Shown here in pieces: positions 18,691-26,103 of a stretch of 64,000 nt of DNA. The notes under the pieces are model-generated. The model was not told where the DNA came from. It worked only from the letters and a program-made list of their open reading frames with translations, and did no database searches. The translations under genes were made by a program, and so were the position numbers. The stretch's first letter is position 1, and each line of letters opens with the position of its first letter. The stretch is from NCBI RefSeq assembly GCF_006874705.1, contig NZ_CP035382.1, positions 2,976,001-3,040,000 of the forward strand, in the 5' to 3' direction. The DNA is from Leclercia adecarboxylata (GTDB lineage Bacteria > Pseudomonadota > Gammaproteobacteria > Enterobacterales > Enterobacteriaceae).

Positions 18691-18767
18691 GCGCCCTTAG
18701 CTCAGTTGGATAGAGCAACGGCCTTCTAAGCCGTAGGTCAAAGGTTCGAATCCTTTAGGGCGTACCA
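18691..18767 (+). tRNA. argU: tRNA-Arg (anticodon UCU)
   Basis: A complete 77-nt cloverleaf with encoded CCA. The acceptor stem pairs GCGCCCT with AGGGCGT (terminal G-U), the D-arm is GCTCAGTTGGATAGAGC, the anticodon loop CTTCTAA has TCT at its centre, and the T-arm carries GGTTCGAATCC. The tRNA decodes AGA/AGG. In E. coli the same tRNA next to folD is the attachment site of prophage DLP12, and here too mobile-element debris follows it. Confidence 0.97.
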
Positions 18768-18901
18768 TTTCAAATCAAGCGCTTACTTAATCCCTCCCGC
18801 TTCGACTTTTTCCTTATGGGACATATTTGGGACATCAATCCCGAAAATCGAGTCAATTTGAATACACGCTTAACTTGTTCATGCGGTCTGGCGATCGGCA
18901 T
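18768..18901 (-). other. Integration scar adjoining the tRNA 3' end
   Basis: A minus-strand reading frame of 43 codons (ATG 18901-18899) ends at TGA 18772-18770, three bases past the tRNA CCA. Its residues SGLMSQICPIRKKSKREG come from the repeated plus-strand pattern TGGGACATATTTGGGACAT, a sequence I associate with the tRNA-proximal ends of integrated elements. No intact integrase is present, so this looks like the residual end of an excised or decayed element rather than a gene. Confidence 0.45.
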
Positions 18902-19013
18902 ATATCAGGAATACATACCATAGCGCTGTTTATTTGTTCCGCCGATAACGTGGATTTCGTTTGTGACGTGGTCAGGTAAACAAAAGCCCCGAAATAGCGG
19001 GGGAAGGATATTC

Positions 19014-19505
19014 ATGAAAACAAAGCAATTACTGCTGTTTGTGCTCTTTATTTTTGCGCAATGTACTCATGCTCAGGAACACTACAATTTTGAAGATGTA
19101 AAACCTGCAGTTGTTGAATTCTTTAAGCACGGGGCAGGGAATCCTGATGGTTGCGATATGCTCCAGGAGCAGCTCGCAAAAAATCCAAAGGATGAGCAAA
19201 CAAGAAAAATGATGACTGGTTTCTGTGATAGCGACCTAGATACAACCAGGCCAGTCACTTTCACAGAAATGTTTGTGCATGATTCTGAAGGGCATCCATT
19301 TGTTTGCGGCATCATTTCTGGTGAGACTCAACTGGGCCGAAAAATAGGCGCGCGTTTTATTGCTGCCGAACCATATCATTTGGTTCTGGGCTTCAAGTAT
19401 TCACGACGACCGATAGCGTACGCGACGGGTGATGGTTTTTTGGTCGATGAATATCGTTCTCAGGTGAAAGCCTTCAATGAACTTTATGCAAAAGTATGCA
19501 GCTGA
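19014..19505 (+). CDS. Secreted protein of unknown function
   Basis: 163 residues from ATG 19014, preceded by GGAAGGA. Residues 1-22 (MKTKQLLLFVLFIFAQCTHA) form a Sec signal peptide with an A-x-A-like end, so it is probably periplasmic. The mature part has several cysteines (contexts DGCDM, GFCDSD, FVCGI, KVCS), which could form two disulfides. No family is recognised. Base composition is lower in GC than the flanking backbone, and it lies in the tRNA-adjacent accessory region, so horizontal acquisition is likely. Confidence 0.65.
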   Translation: MKTKQLLLFVLFIFAQCTHAQEHYNFEDVKPAVVEFFKHGAGNPDGCDMLQEQLAKNPKDEQTRKMMTGFCDSDLDTTRPVTFTEMFVHDSEGHPFVCGIISGETQLGRKIGARFIAAEPYHLVLGFKYSRRPIAYATGDGFLVDEYRSQVKAFNELYAKVCS

Positions 19506-19506
19506 A

Positions 19507-19599
19507 TTAAATACCCCTTTGTTTATCCTTCAGTTCGATAACGCCCTGGCACTCAGCGCACGTCTGGCAGCCGGGAACGGCAGCGCGCCGCGCCCTGGA
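19507..19599 (-). pseudogene. C-terminal fragment of a DksA/TraR-like zinc-finger protein
   Basis: The minus-strand frame ends with RRAAVPGCQTCAECQG followed by a charged tail (IELKDKQRGI). This matches the C-terminal half of the small phage/plasmid DksA/TraR C4 zinc-finger proteins, which carry ARRxAxPGxxxCxxCQ. Upstream the frame loses similarity and the first CxxC pair is absent, so it is a fragment. Related proteins bind RNA polymerase; this remnant probably has no function. Confidence 0.5.
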
Positions 19600-19732
19600 C
19601 AGCCTGCTTAGGCATGTTGACGATCTGGTCGTCAGGGCGGCAAACATCGACAGGATCTTATTTGAATCCCGTGTCTTATCGCGACTGACCTCCCGCCAGG
19701 TGACGCTGTTCAATATTATGCTGGCAACCTGA
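19559..19732 (+). pseudogene. Open remnant of unknown origin
   Basis: A plus-strand frame of 57 codons ends at TGA 19730-19732 and reads like real protein sequence (LLRHVDDLVVRAANIDRILF and SRLTSRQVTLFNIMLAT). It has no ATG and no ribosome binding site. It partly overlaps the antisense zinc-finger fragment. I do not recognise the family. It may be the 3' end of a gene truncated by recombination at the tRNA-adjacent scar. Confidence 0.3.
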
Positions 19733-19742
19733 CCCGCATCTG

Positions 19743-19748
19743 TATAAT
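19743..19748 (+). promoter_or_regulatory. Candidate -10 element for the phage structural-like gene
   Basis: A perfect TATAAT 59 bp upstream of the ATG at 19808. No convincing -35 hexamer is seen at the standard distance. A small hairpin (CAGC/GCTG, near 19771-19783) lies in the presumed leader. Confidence 0.35.
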
Positions 19749-19807
19749 ACCGGCGAACGCGTGCTTTCAGCCTCGCGCTGAGGTCGGGTAAGTATTAAGA
19801 GGGAATG

Positions 19808-20653
19808 ATGTCCGGTATTGCGCATTATTATGAACACCAGCAGATAAGCAGCCCGCAACAAGTGGCCACGCTATCGGCACAGTCGCCCTCTGCCGGGATG
19901 ACGCAGACCAGCGTACCCGCCTCCTTTTCGCAGTTAACGCATTCTTCGCAGCCGATCATCGCTCAGCCTGCGACACGCTCAGCGCAACCCGCCGATCGCC
20001 GCCAGGCATCGATTGCCGCCACGCCCGCCTCGTTTGAGCAGCTGGGGCAATACGCCAGCCTGCAGGGGTGGAGTGAAAATCAGCTTGCGCTGATGAAACG
20101 CTTACCTCAGTACCGGAACAGCCGCACCGGGCCCGCGTGGTCGCCGGTCGGAGGCATCCGTGGGATCCGTAATAACAACCCCGGCAATCTGGAAGCCAGC
20201 TGGGCCTTTACCTGGCAGGGACAGAATGGCACCGACGGGCGTTTTGCCACCTTTGCCTCCCCGGAACACGGCATCCGCGCGCTGGGCGTAAATCTGCTCG
20301 CCTACCAGCGGCGCGGGCTGGATACCATCAGTAAAATTATCTCCCGCTGGGCACCGCCGCAGGACAATAACAATACCAACGCATATATCCAGAACGTCAG
20401 CCAGGCGCTTGGCGTCTCACCGACTACCCGGCTGGATGTGGCCTCGCCCGCGGTCTTAACCGCGTTGAGTAAGGCCATTATTCATCAGGAGAATGGGGAC
20501 GTGCCCTTTTCCGATGAGACGATTGCGAGCGGGATATCATCGGCGCTGGGAATGGCGGCGCTGTCGGACAGCCCAACGCCGGTATTGAAAGTGTCAGCTG
20601 GCGAGCACGCGATCGCGGGCAATGATCTGATGGATAAGCTCACTGGCCGGTAG
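19808..20653 (+). CDS. Phage structural-protein P5-like / lysozyme-associated domain protein
   Basis: 281 residues from ATG 19808; the ATG three bases earlier leaves too little space after GAGGG. Residues 1-75 are a Ser/Gln/Ala/Pro-rich linker. Residues of about 117-235 carry the block GIRGIRNNNPGNLE...GTDGRFATFASPEHGIRA...RWAPPQDNNNTNAYI, which I associate with phage virion (P5-like) proteins often linked to peptidoglycan entry. There is no signal peptide and no neighbouring virion gene. The last 20 codons overlap the convergent EAL gene, so the C-terminus may be a read-through into foreign sequence after truncation. Role unknown. Confidence 0.55.
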   Translation: MSGIAHYYEHQQISSPQQVATLSAQSPSAGMTQTSVPASFSQLTHSSQPIIAQPATRSAQPADRRQASIAATPASFEQLGQYASLQGWSENQLALMKRLPQYRNSRTGPAWSPVGGIRGIRNNNPGNLEASWAFTWQGQNGTDGRFATFASPEHGIRALGVNLLAYQRRGLDTISKIISRWAPPQDNNNTNAYIQNVSQALGVSPTTRLDVASPAVLTALSKAIIHQENGDVPFSDETIASGISSALGMAALSDSPTPVLKVSAGEHAIAGNDLMDKLTGR

Positions 20654-21451
20654 CGGCTTGAAGAAATAGTATCCCTGTAAAAAATCGATCTGCTTTCGGC
20701 GTAAATAGTCGGCCTGCACTTTGGTCTCCACCCCTTCGGCAATGATCTTCAGGCGCATGTTTTTCGCCAGGTCGATCACGCTGTCTACCAGCCGCGTATC
20801 GCCATTCCCACCAATCTGGCTGACAAACAGCTTATCAATCTTAATAAATTCAGGATTGAGGGCTGAGATATAGGACAGATTTGAATAGCCGGTGCCAAAG
20901 TCATCCAGCGCCAGCGAAATATTGGCCTGGCGCAATGCGGCAAACCAGTTACTCAGCTGCGGCGTGAAATGCAGCGGATGCCGCTCGGTGATCTCCACCA
21001 CCACGTGGCTCTGATTGGCATTGAATTTACTCAGCATGTCGCGGGTATCATATTCAAAACCAGGATCGAGACAGTTTTGCGCGCTGATGTTAATACAGAT
21101 ATAGGTCCCGACCGGGAAGCGGTGGATCTGATCCTGCAGATCGGCAATCACCTGCTGCATCAGCTGGTGGGTCAGGGGAACGATCAGATCGTGCTTTTCC
21201 GCCAGCGGAATAAACGCATCGGGTGCCACAGCCCCGTACAGCGGATGGCGCCAGCGGGCCAGCACTTCGATCCCGGCAATTTGACCGGTGCTGGCGTTCA
21301 TAAAGGGCTGGTAAAAGGGCACAATCTGCCGGTGTGCAATCGCCGTGCGTAGCGCGCTGGCTGAGGCGCTAAACTGCCCCGAAAAATAGCGGGTTAACCT
21401 GGCATTCAGGCTGGCCCGCAGTTTGTGAATGTTAATCATGGTCAGTTTCAC
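20594..21451 (-). CDS. EAL-domain cyclic-di-GMP phosphodiesterase
   Basis: 285 residues, a stand-alone EAL domain with no sensor or GGDEF part. The catalytic set is complete: EVLARW (Glu 62, the EAL motif), CINIS (Asn), EITER (Glu), DDFGTGYSN (metal-binding Asp pair), KIDKLF (Lys), AEGVET (Glu) and LQGYYF (Gln). It should hydrolyse c-di-GMP to pGpG, lowering adhesion and favouring motility. It lies downstream of a chemoreceptor gene on the same strand (64 bp), which fits a motility or behaviour cluster. Its 3' end overlaps the convergent phage-like gene by 60 bp. Confidence 0.88.
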   Translation of the reverse strand: MKLTMINIHKLRASLNARLTRYFSGQFSASASALRTAIAHRQIVPFYQPFMNASTGQIAGIEVLARWRHPLYGAVAPDAFIPLAEKHDLIVPLTHQLMQQVIADLQDQIHRFPVGTYICINISAQNCLDPGFEYDTRDMLSKFNANQSHVVVEITERHPLHFTPQLSNWFAALRQANISLALDDFGTGYSNLSYISALNPEFIKIDKLFVSQIGGNGDTRLVDSVIDLAKNMRLKIIAEGVETKVQADYLRRKQIDFLQGYYFFKPLPASELIHQIIARDRVLAS

Positions 21452-21515
21452 CGCGGCCTGGGTCAGGCAACCGGAAAACCGGTGGCCTGACAGGGGCTAT
21501 ATCATCTGGCTGGCG

Positions 21516-23432
21516 TCAGAACTGCACCCAGTCGCCCGAGGGTTGCGCCGGGGCTTTTTTGCCCGAGGCTGGCGTGACGGCCCGCGCGGCGACGCCACTC
21601 TGTGACTGCGACACTTTGAATATCGCCACTACTTTCTCCAGCTGGACGGCCTGATCCTCCAGCGAACTGGCAGCGGCAGAGGACTCTTCCACCAGGGCGG
21701 CGTTCTGCTGGGTGGTGGTGTCCATCTCGGCCATCGCCTGCGCGATTTGCGCAATGCCGCGGCTTTGCTCATCGGTCGCAGCGGCGATCTCGCTCATGAT
21801 GTCGCGAACCTGGGCGACAGAGCTTTCGATGCGGGACATCGCTTCCCCGGCCCCCTCCACCAGGTTAAAGCCGTTATCGACATACACCACCGATTCCCCG
21901 ATCAGGTTTTCAATCTCCTTCGCTGACTGGGCGCTGCGCTGGGCCAGGGTACGTACCTCGGCGGCGACGACCGCAAAGCCTTTGCCCTGGTCCCCTGCAC
22001 GGGCAGCTTCCACCGCGGCGTTCAGCGCCAGAATGTTGGTCTGGAAGGCGATGCTGTTGATGACGGTGGTGATCTCCGAAATACGGTGCGAGCTTTGACG
22101 CACGTTCTTCATGGTGTCGATCACTTTCTGCGAAATCTGGCTGCCTTCGGTGGCATTCACCGAGGCTTCCTGAGCGAGGGCGCGGGCATGGTTGGCATTC
22201 TCAGCGTTCAGCGCCACGGTGGAGGTGAGCTGTTCCATACTGGCCGCCGTTTCGACCACCGCGGCAGACTGCTGCTCGGTACGCGACGACAGATCCATAT
22301 TGCCGGCGGCAATTTCGGAGGCCGATCGCGCCACGCTATCCACACCGTTACGCACGTCATGAATGATGTTTTTCAGGTTCTCATTCATGGTAGCCACGGC
22401 GTTCATCAACATACCCGGCTCGTCGCGGCGATTGCTGCTGAGGGTCGCGGTGAGATCGCCTTTGGCAATCTGTTCGGCCACGCGCAGGGTCTCGCTGAGA
22501 GGACGTGTAATGGAGCGGGTGATCGCCATTGCCAGCAGCACGGCCAGCACGATACCGATCGCAGCGACGATCGCCATCTGGTACTCAACGCCGTCGACGG
22601 TATTCGCGACTTTTTTCTGCTGTATGTCAAACAGCGTCTGGATGGCCTTCGTCAGGACCTCCGCTTTGCCGGTTAAGGTATCGGACAGGGTAGCCTGCTC
22701 ATTCCAGACGGCTCGGTAATGTTCCAGCTCAGGGCCGATGTTCTGAATGTTCTCAAGGCTTGCCTGTAACAGCGATTTTTGAGCCTCAGGCATTAACTGA
22801 AGTAGCTGGCCGACATCGGTTTTGCCGACCTCCAGCCGGGACTGGATCTGTTTCTCCATGTCTGAGGTCGGGTGCTGTTTATACAGCGTCATCTGCGAGT
22901 CGATATCGCTCATCGCAAAGGCCACCTGCCCGGCCAGGAGCGCAGTTTCAGGCGACATAGACGGCTCCCGGCTCAATCTGGACACGATTTCGGCGTTGTC
23001 GCACAGCACCTGCGAAGAGACCTTTTGTTCACTCTGTTTCTTTTCAGACAGGGCTTTGGTAAAGGAGACCAGGGTAATGATGTAGCTGTTCACGGCTGCG
23101 GTAGTATTGTCCAGAACCGTTTTGCCTTCCGGCGACCAGCTATAGGTCTCCAGCTGGGCAATAGTGTCCTGCATCTGCGTGGTGGCGGCATTTACCTGAT
23201 CCAGATACGTTTGATCGAGCGTGTACTGGAAATTGGTTCGGCCCAGACGCACGGCAGACAGGGCATTGAACAGGTTCGTGGTTAAGCCGTTTTTATCCAC
23301 TTTATCCTTGATATTGTTAAGCCCCAACAAGCCCGATGACAGGATCGCCAGCGTCACCAGCAGGACGACTGCAAAGCCGAAAAATAATTTTCGGCTGACT
23401 TTTAAATTTAGAAAGCGATTAACTATGCTCAT
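21516..23432 (-). CDS. Methyl-accepting chemotaxis protein with a large helical ligand domain
   Basis: 638 residues. TM1 spans about 13-33. A long all-helical periplasmic domain of about 250 residues follows, the size of a double four-helix (HBM-type) sensor rather than the 150-residue Tar type. TM2 is at about 287-308, then a HAMP domain and the signalling domain with the invariant hairpin tip EIENLIGES...RTLAQRSAQSAKEI and VVAAEVR. The C-terminus ends in DWVQF after a flexible Ala/Pro linker, an xWxxF pentapeptide of the type that docks CheR/CheB. HBM receptors of pseudomonads bind organic acids or polyamines; the ligand here is unknown. GGAAG precedes the start. Confidence 0.9.
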   Translation of the reverse strand: MSIVNRFLNLKVSRKLFFGFAVVLLVTLAILSSGLLGLNNIKDKVDKNGLTTNLFNALSAVRLGRTNFQYTLDQTYLDQVNAATTQMQDTIAQLETYSWSPEGKTVLDNTTAAVNSYIITLVSFTKALSEKKQSEQKVSSQVLCDNAEIVSRLSREPSMSPETALLAGQVAFAMSDIDSQMTLYKQHPTSDMEKQIQSRLEVGKTDVGQLLQLMPEAQKSLLQASLENIQNIGPELEHYRAVWNEQATLSDTLTGKAEVLTKAIQTLFDIQQKKVANTVDGVEYQMAIVAAIGIVLAVLLAMAITRSITRPLSETLRVAEQIAKGDLTATLSSNRRDEPGMLMNAVATMNENLKNIIHDVRNGVDSVARSASEIAAGNMDLSSRTEQQSAAVVETAASMEQLTSTVALNAENANHARALAQEASVNATEGSQISQKVIDTMKNVRQSSHRISEITTVINSIAFQTNILALNAAVEAARAGDQGKGFAVVAAEVRTLAQRSAQSAKEIENLIGESVVYVDNGFNLVEGAGEAMSRIESSVAQVRDIMSEIAAATDEQSRGIAQIAQAMAEMDTTTQQNAALVEESSAAASSLEDQAVQLEKVVAIFKVSQSQSGVAARAVTPASGKKAPAQPSGDWVQF

Positions 23433-23532
23433 ATATCTTCCACTATCGGTGCATGCCGATAAAAAGTGTTTTTATGCTATTTTTGCCATCATTAACGGGA
23501 GGTGAATTCCCTGGCGTTGGTCATCAAAACGT

Positions 23533-23564
23533 AAAAAAAAGCCCCTCGCATTAATGCTCAGGGC
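23533..23564 (-). terminator. Intrinsic terminator after the 146-residue winged-helix regulator gene
   Basis: Read on the minus strand, GCCCTGAGCATTAATGCGAGGGGC is followed by eight T. The inner GCATTAATGC is self-complementary and the outer GCCCT/AGGGGC pairs with a bulge. It lies 18 bp past the stop at 23582 and separates this gene from the downstream chemoreceptor. Confidence 0.75.
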
Positions 23565-23581
23565 GAATGCCTGGGTTGACA

Positions 23582-24022
23582 TCACTCACTCAGACTATCT
23601 GGTTTCTCCCTTTTATTATCAGGCTGAGGCGGGAGTTCACTCATCCTGTAATATACCGGTATCACATCCTGATAATTAATCATGTAGCCACGCCCCTTAA
23701 TGTTGCGGATAAAATCTGCGGGAAGTCCCAGCAGACCCAGCTTTTTATTCAGGTTGTTCAGAACTTGCCACAGTCGCTGCGTGGAAGGACACAGGTTATT
23801 CTCCTCCCAAATTTTGTCGAACAGCTCTTCTTTACTGATCGCGGTGCGCCGTCCATGCTCCAGCAGATAGAGAAAAAGCCTGAGCATAGTTTCATTAAAA
23901 TAGATTGATGCAAATACTATACTTTTATCGGTGTGGCTACCGGTAAGCCGATACAGCCTGCGATTTGAAATATCGAAGTGAATCTCATCACCGATCATAA
24001 ATCCATAGAGTCGATAGCCCAT
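23582..24022 (-). CDS. Winged-helix (ToxR/CadC-type DNA-binding domain) protein without membrane anchor
   Basis: 146 residues. Residues of about 10-115 form a Trans_reg_C winged helix: an N-terminal strand block (IGDEIHFDISNRRLYRLTG), ISKEELFDKIWEE, a recognition helix region (STQRLWQVLNNLNKKLG) and the wing IRNIKGRGYMINY. The C-terminal 30 residues are polar and there is no transmembrane segment, unlike CadC or ToxR. It may respond to a partner protein or act constitutively. It is transcribed away from a second regulator of the same class, about 540 bp apart. Confidence 0.78.
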   Translation of the reverse strand: MGYRLYGFMIGDEIHFDISNRRLYRLTGSHTDKSIVFASIYFNETMLRLFLYLLEHGRRTAISKEELFDKIWEENNLCPSTQRLWQVLNNLNKKLGLLGLPADFIRNIKGRGYMINYQDVIPVYYRMSELPPQPDNKREKPDSLSE

Positions 24023-24406
24023 TTATTTCATACCTGGATAATTAAATAAAATACCGATCCCGACCTGCACGCCGAACATAAATCCACACCGTTTATGTGG
24101 GGGATTATATGGCTGCTATGAATGCTTTCCAATACACACCCCGGTGCGCTACAGCAAAGCGGTTGAGAAACCCTCGTGTGTAGTCCTTTTGTTGCTGTAA
24201 ACCAGATTTTCGGTATTAAACGCTGCCTGATTTTCTGTTACTACGCTTTTATCCTGATTTTGCATAATGAGGCGACGCATCAAGATGAAATGGTGTATTT
24301 AGGCATCACGTTAGCATTTTTCACTGATAGTTGAAGGGCGATCCGCATACCGTTTTTCTGTGTTCTCAGAATGCGGCGAACAACGAAAAAAGAGGAGTGA
24401 AGTTAT

Positions 24407-24448
24407 ATGATTTATACTGAATCAGAAGTGCGCTATCGCCTCGCTTAA
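24407..24448 (+). CDS. Candidate 13-residue leader peptide
   Basis: ATG 24407 to TAA 24448 encodes MIYTESEVRYRLA. AGAGGAG (24391-24397) lies 9 nt upstream, a stronger ribosome binding site than that of the following gene. Six bases downstream comes a compact CCG/CGG hairpin and six T. The layout resembles a translated leader that affects transcription of the downstream regulator, but such short frames arise often by chance and there is no conservation evidence. Confidence 0.35.
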   Translation: MIYTESEVRYRLA

Positions 24449-24453
24449 CGTGG

Positions 24454-24470
24454 CCGTCCGGCGGTTTTTT
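24454..24470 (+). terminator. Weak hairpin and T-run ahead of the YqeI-like gene
   Basis: CCG (24454-24456) and CGG (24462-24464) can pair around TCCGG, extendable by two G-U pairs, and TTTTTT follows at 24465-24470. The stem is short, so it could act only as a pause or conditional terminator. Confidence 0.3.
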
Positions 24471-24559
24471 GACAACCAGGTGATTGATAAATATTTTAAA
24501 AAATCTGAATCAGAAATTTGATGAACGCCATCCTTTGCCAATGAGCCTGTGGTCATGAA

Positions 24560-25369
24560 ATGAAACCTGTTTTTCTGATTAACGAAACCGTCCTGTTTGA
24601 GCCGGAAGCCCGCCGCCTGTGCTCGCTTACTGACTACCCGGCGCGGGCAGTCATTCTGCATGGGCCGGTGAGTGAGTGCCTGCTTCAGCTCCTCGAGCAG
24701 AATGAGCAGGTGCTGACGCAGCGCTATTTATTTGCCGCCGTGTGGGAGAAACAGGGCACCGTCGTGACCACCAACGCCCTTTACCAGACCATCGCCTCAA
24801 TCAGAAAAGCGCTGAAATCGGCCGGGCTGGAAGAGAACGTCATTATCACTGTTCCGAAAGCCGGGTTTAAATCCGTCGCTCGGCTGCGGGTCGGTACCCA
24901 GGCGGAGTTTATCGAACGGAATAAAACCATAACTAACCCCGATTTAGCCGAGGTATCCTCCGAAGTCGTCAAACCCGACATTCTGCCCCCTGCAACGCAA
25001 CGCTCCCGCCATTTCTGGCGACCGGCTATGGGTTACTGGCTGGCAGGCGCGCTTTTTTTACTCTCCTGCGGTGTACTGTATCCGGAACTCAAACCCGCTG
25101 AACCGGTATTTGTCGGCTATCACCCCATAGGCACCATTGATGGCTGTGAGGCCTACTCCTCGTGGAATGAGACAGAGAAAAGCCAGAGGATGTGGGCCTC
25201 GCTGTCTCAGCGTTTTCCGCTGACCTGTAAAAAGGGCGAGGTGGCCTATATGACGCTGAACCGCGCGCAGTTGGGAATATCGGTGATTATTTGCGACCGT
25301 GCGCCGGAAAATCGCGAGGCGCGCTGTGAATCTATTTTTTACAGGCAACCCTACTATGACAATGAATAA
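24560..25369 (+). CDS. Membrane-anchored ToxR/CadC-type regulator (YqeI-like)
   Basis: 269 residues. Residues 1-110 are a winged-helix DNA-binding domain (VLFEPEARRL, LTQRYLFAAVWEKQG, VVTTNALYQTIASIRKALK, VPKAGFKSVARL). A polar linker leads to one transmembrane helix (about 158-175: MGYWLAGALFLLSCGVLYP) and a C-terminal periplasmic domain of about 90 residues with four cysteines. The layout and spacing resemble E. coli YqeI, a ToxR-like regulator. Such proteins sense periplasmic signals and bind DNA from the membrane. The stop overlaps the next gene by 14 bp, so the pair is co-translated. Confidence 0.82.
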   Translation: MKPVFLINETVLFEPEARRLCSLTDYPARAVILHGPVSECLLQLLEQNEQVLTQRYLFAAVWEKQGTVVTTNALYQTIASIRKALKSAGLEENVIITVPKAGFKSVARLRVGTQAEFIERNKTITNPDLAEVSSEVVKPDILPPATQRSRHFWRPAMGYWLAGALFLLSCGVLYPELKPAEPVFVGYHPIGTIDGCEAYSSWNETEKSQRMWASLSQRFPLTCKKGEVAYMTLNRAQLGISVIICDRAPENREARCESIFYRQPYYDNE

Positions 25370-25820
25370 GCAGCTGTTGCGCTGGTGTGTTATTTTTCTG
25401 GCGGCTATCTCCCCGCTGCTTGTTGCCGGTTATTTGCATTATCAGCGTAATAATTTTAGCTGTGAGACCCATGCGACTATTGTCGAACAGCGGGCGGTTA
25501 TCGATATGGTAATGAATTTTTCGTTTAATGACGGTGTCGGGAGTTACGACGCCACCGGGGAGTATATTGAAGAGAATAAACCGCCAGTGGCAATCAGTAA
25601 TAAGGTGGGGTTCACCTACTGGCGTGAAGAGGGGGAGGTAATTCTGGTCTCTAACGAAACCAATGTCCTGCCGAAGAAACATTTAAACTATCTCGCCTAT
25701 GTCCCGGACTTCTTTCAGCACCGGGAGCGGGGAATCAGATTGAATATTCTTCCCGCCAATGCTGACAGCTATTTTTTTACCTACAGTAATTCGCCAGTGA
25801 TGTATTGTACGAAAGGATAA
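25356..25820 (+). CDS. Single-pass membrane partner of the regulator (YqeJ-like)
   Basis: 154 residues from ATG 25356, with a second in-frame ATG two codons on. One N-terminal membrane helix (about 8-27, RWCVIFLAAISPLLVAGYLH) is followed by a periplasmic domain of beta-type character with two cysteines and the segment PDFFQHRERGIRLNILP. This resembles E. coli YqeJ, which is encoded next to YqeI. By analogy with ToxS and similar cofactors it may stabilise or modulate the upstream membrane regulator. The 14-bp overlap with that gene supports a paired function. Confidence 0.75.
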   Translation: MTMNKQLLRWCVIFLAAISPLLVAGYLHYQRNNFSCETHATIVEQRAVIDMVMNFSFNDGVGSYDATGEYIEENKPPVAISNKVGFTYWREEGEVILVSNETNVLPKKHLNYLAYVPDFFQHRERGIRLNILPANADSYFFTYSNSPVMYCTKG

Positions 25821-25878
25821 CCCCGCACCATCAGAGGTGTTTAGACTTCCTTTTTTACTTTGTTGCCCCTGTTTACAC

Positions 25879-25913
25879 TTGATCATATAAAGATAATGAG
25901 TATAGTTCTCATT
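25879..25913 (+). promoter_or_regulatory. Sigma-70 promoter overlapped by a Fur box
   Basis: TTGATC (25879-25884) and TATAGT (25901-25906) are spaced by 16 bp. Over the same stretch, positions 25892-25910 match the 19-bp Fur consensus GATAATGATAATCATTATC at 14 of 19 positions, and AATGAG/CTCATT (25895-25900, 25908-25913) is a perfect inverted repeat. Iron-Fur binding here would block transcription of the YncE-like lipoprotein and TonB receptor genes. The start point is expected near 25913. Confidence 0.72.
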
Positions 25914-25920
25914 CTCTTTA

Positions 25921-26048
25921 GTGTTTGCGGGCGCGTAGGGACTTTCCCGCATCAACAGTGAGTGCAGATCTCACACGGAACACTGAGTGTTATCGGGGGA
26001 CGCTGCACTGGCCTGACGGCCTGAAACCATAATCCTAATCGCAAACAC
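25921..26048 (+). promoter_or_regulatory. Structured 5' leader closed by a 9-bp long-range helix (candidate riboswitch-like element)
   Basis: GTGTTTGCG (25921-25929) pairs perfectly with CGCAAACAC (26040-26048), 110 nt apart, starting about 8 nt after the predicted transcription start. Inside lie local stems: GGGA/TCCC (25938-25948), GTGAG/CTCAC (25958-25974), AACAC/GTGTT (25979-25991) and GGCC/GGCC (about 26010-26021). After the closing helix, TCCTCCT near 26064-26072 could mask the AAGGA ribosome binding site of the next gene. The multi-stem junction layout is that of a cis-regulatory RNA. I could not match it to a known riboswitch class. Confidence 0.45.
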
Positions 26049-26103
26049 CAGGCGACGCAGACGTCCTCCTCAAATTTGATTTGCACGGTAAAGGATGTTC
26101 CTG

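Larger units (their letters stand above)
24023..24559. other. Long regulatory region between two divergent winged-helix genes
   Basis: 537 bp, AT-rich, with no long coding frame. It contains an imperfect palindrome with CCACA/TGTGG arms (about 24083-24099) and, towards the right-hand gene, a 13-codon reading frame with a strong ribosome binding site followed by a small hairpin and a T-run (listed separately). Confidence 0.5.

Noticed and set aside
18770..18901. 43-codon minus-strand frame next to the tRNA considered as a real gene
   Set aside because: It consists of repeat-like attachment-flank sequence, lacks a ribosome binding site and abuts the tRNA end. Treated as an integration scar.
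25921..26048. Structured leader considered as a cobalamin riboswitch
   Set aside because: CCCGC...AACAGTGAG faintly resembles part of the cobalamin core, but spacing is too short and the conserved B12-box is missing.
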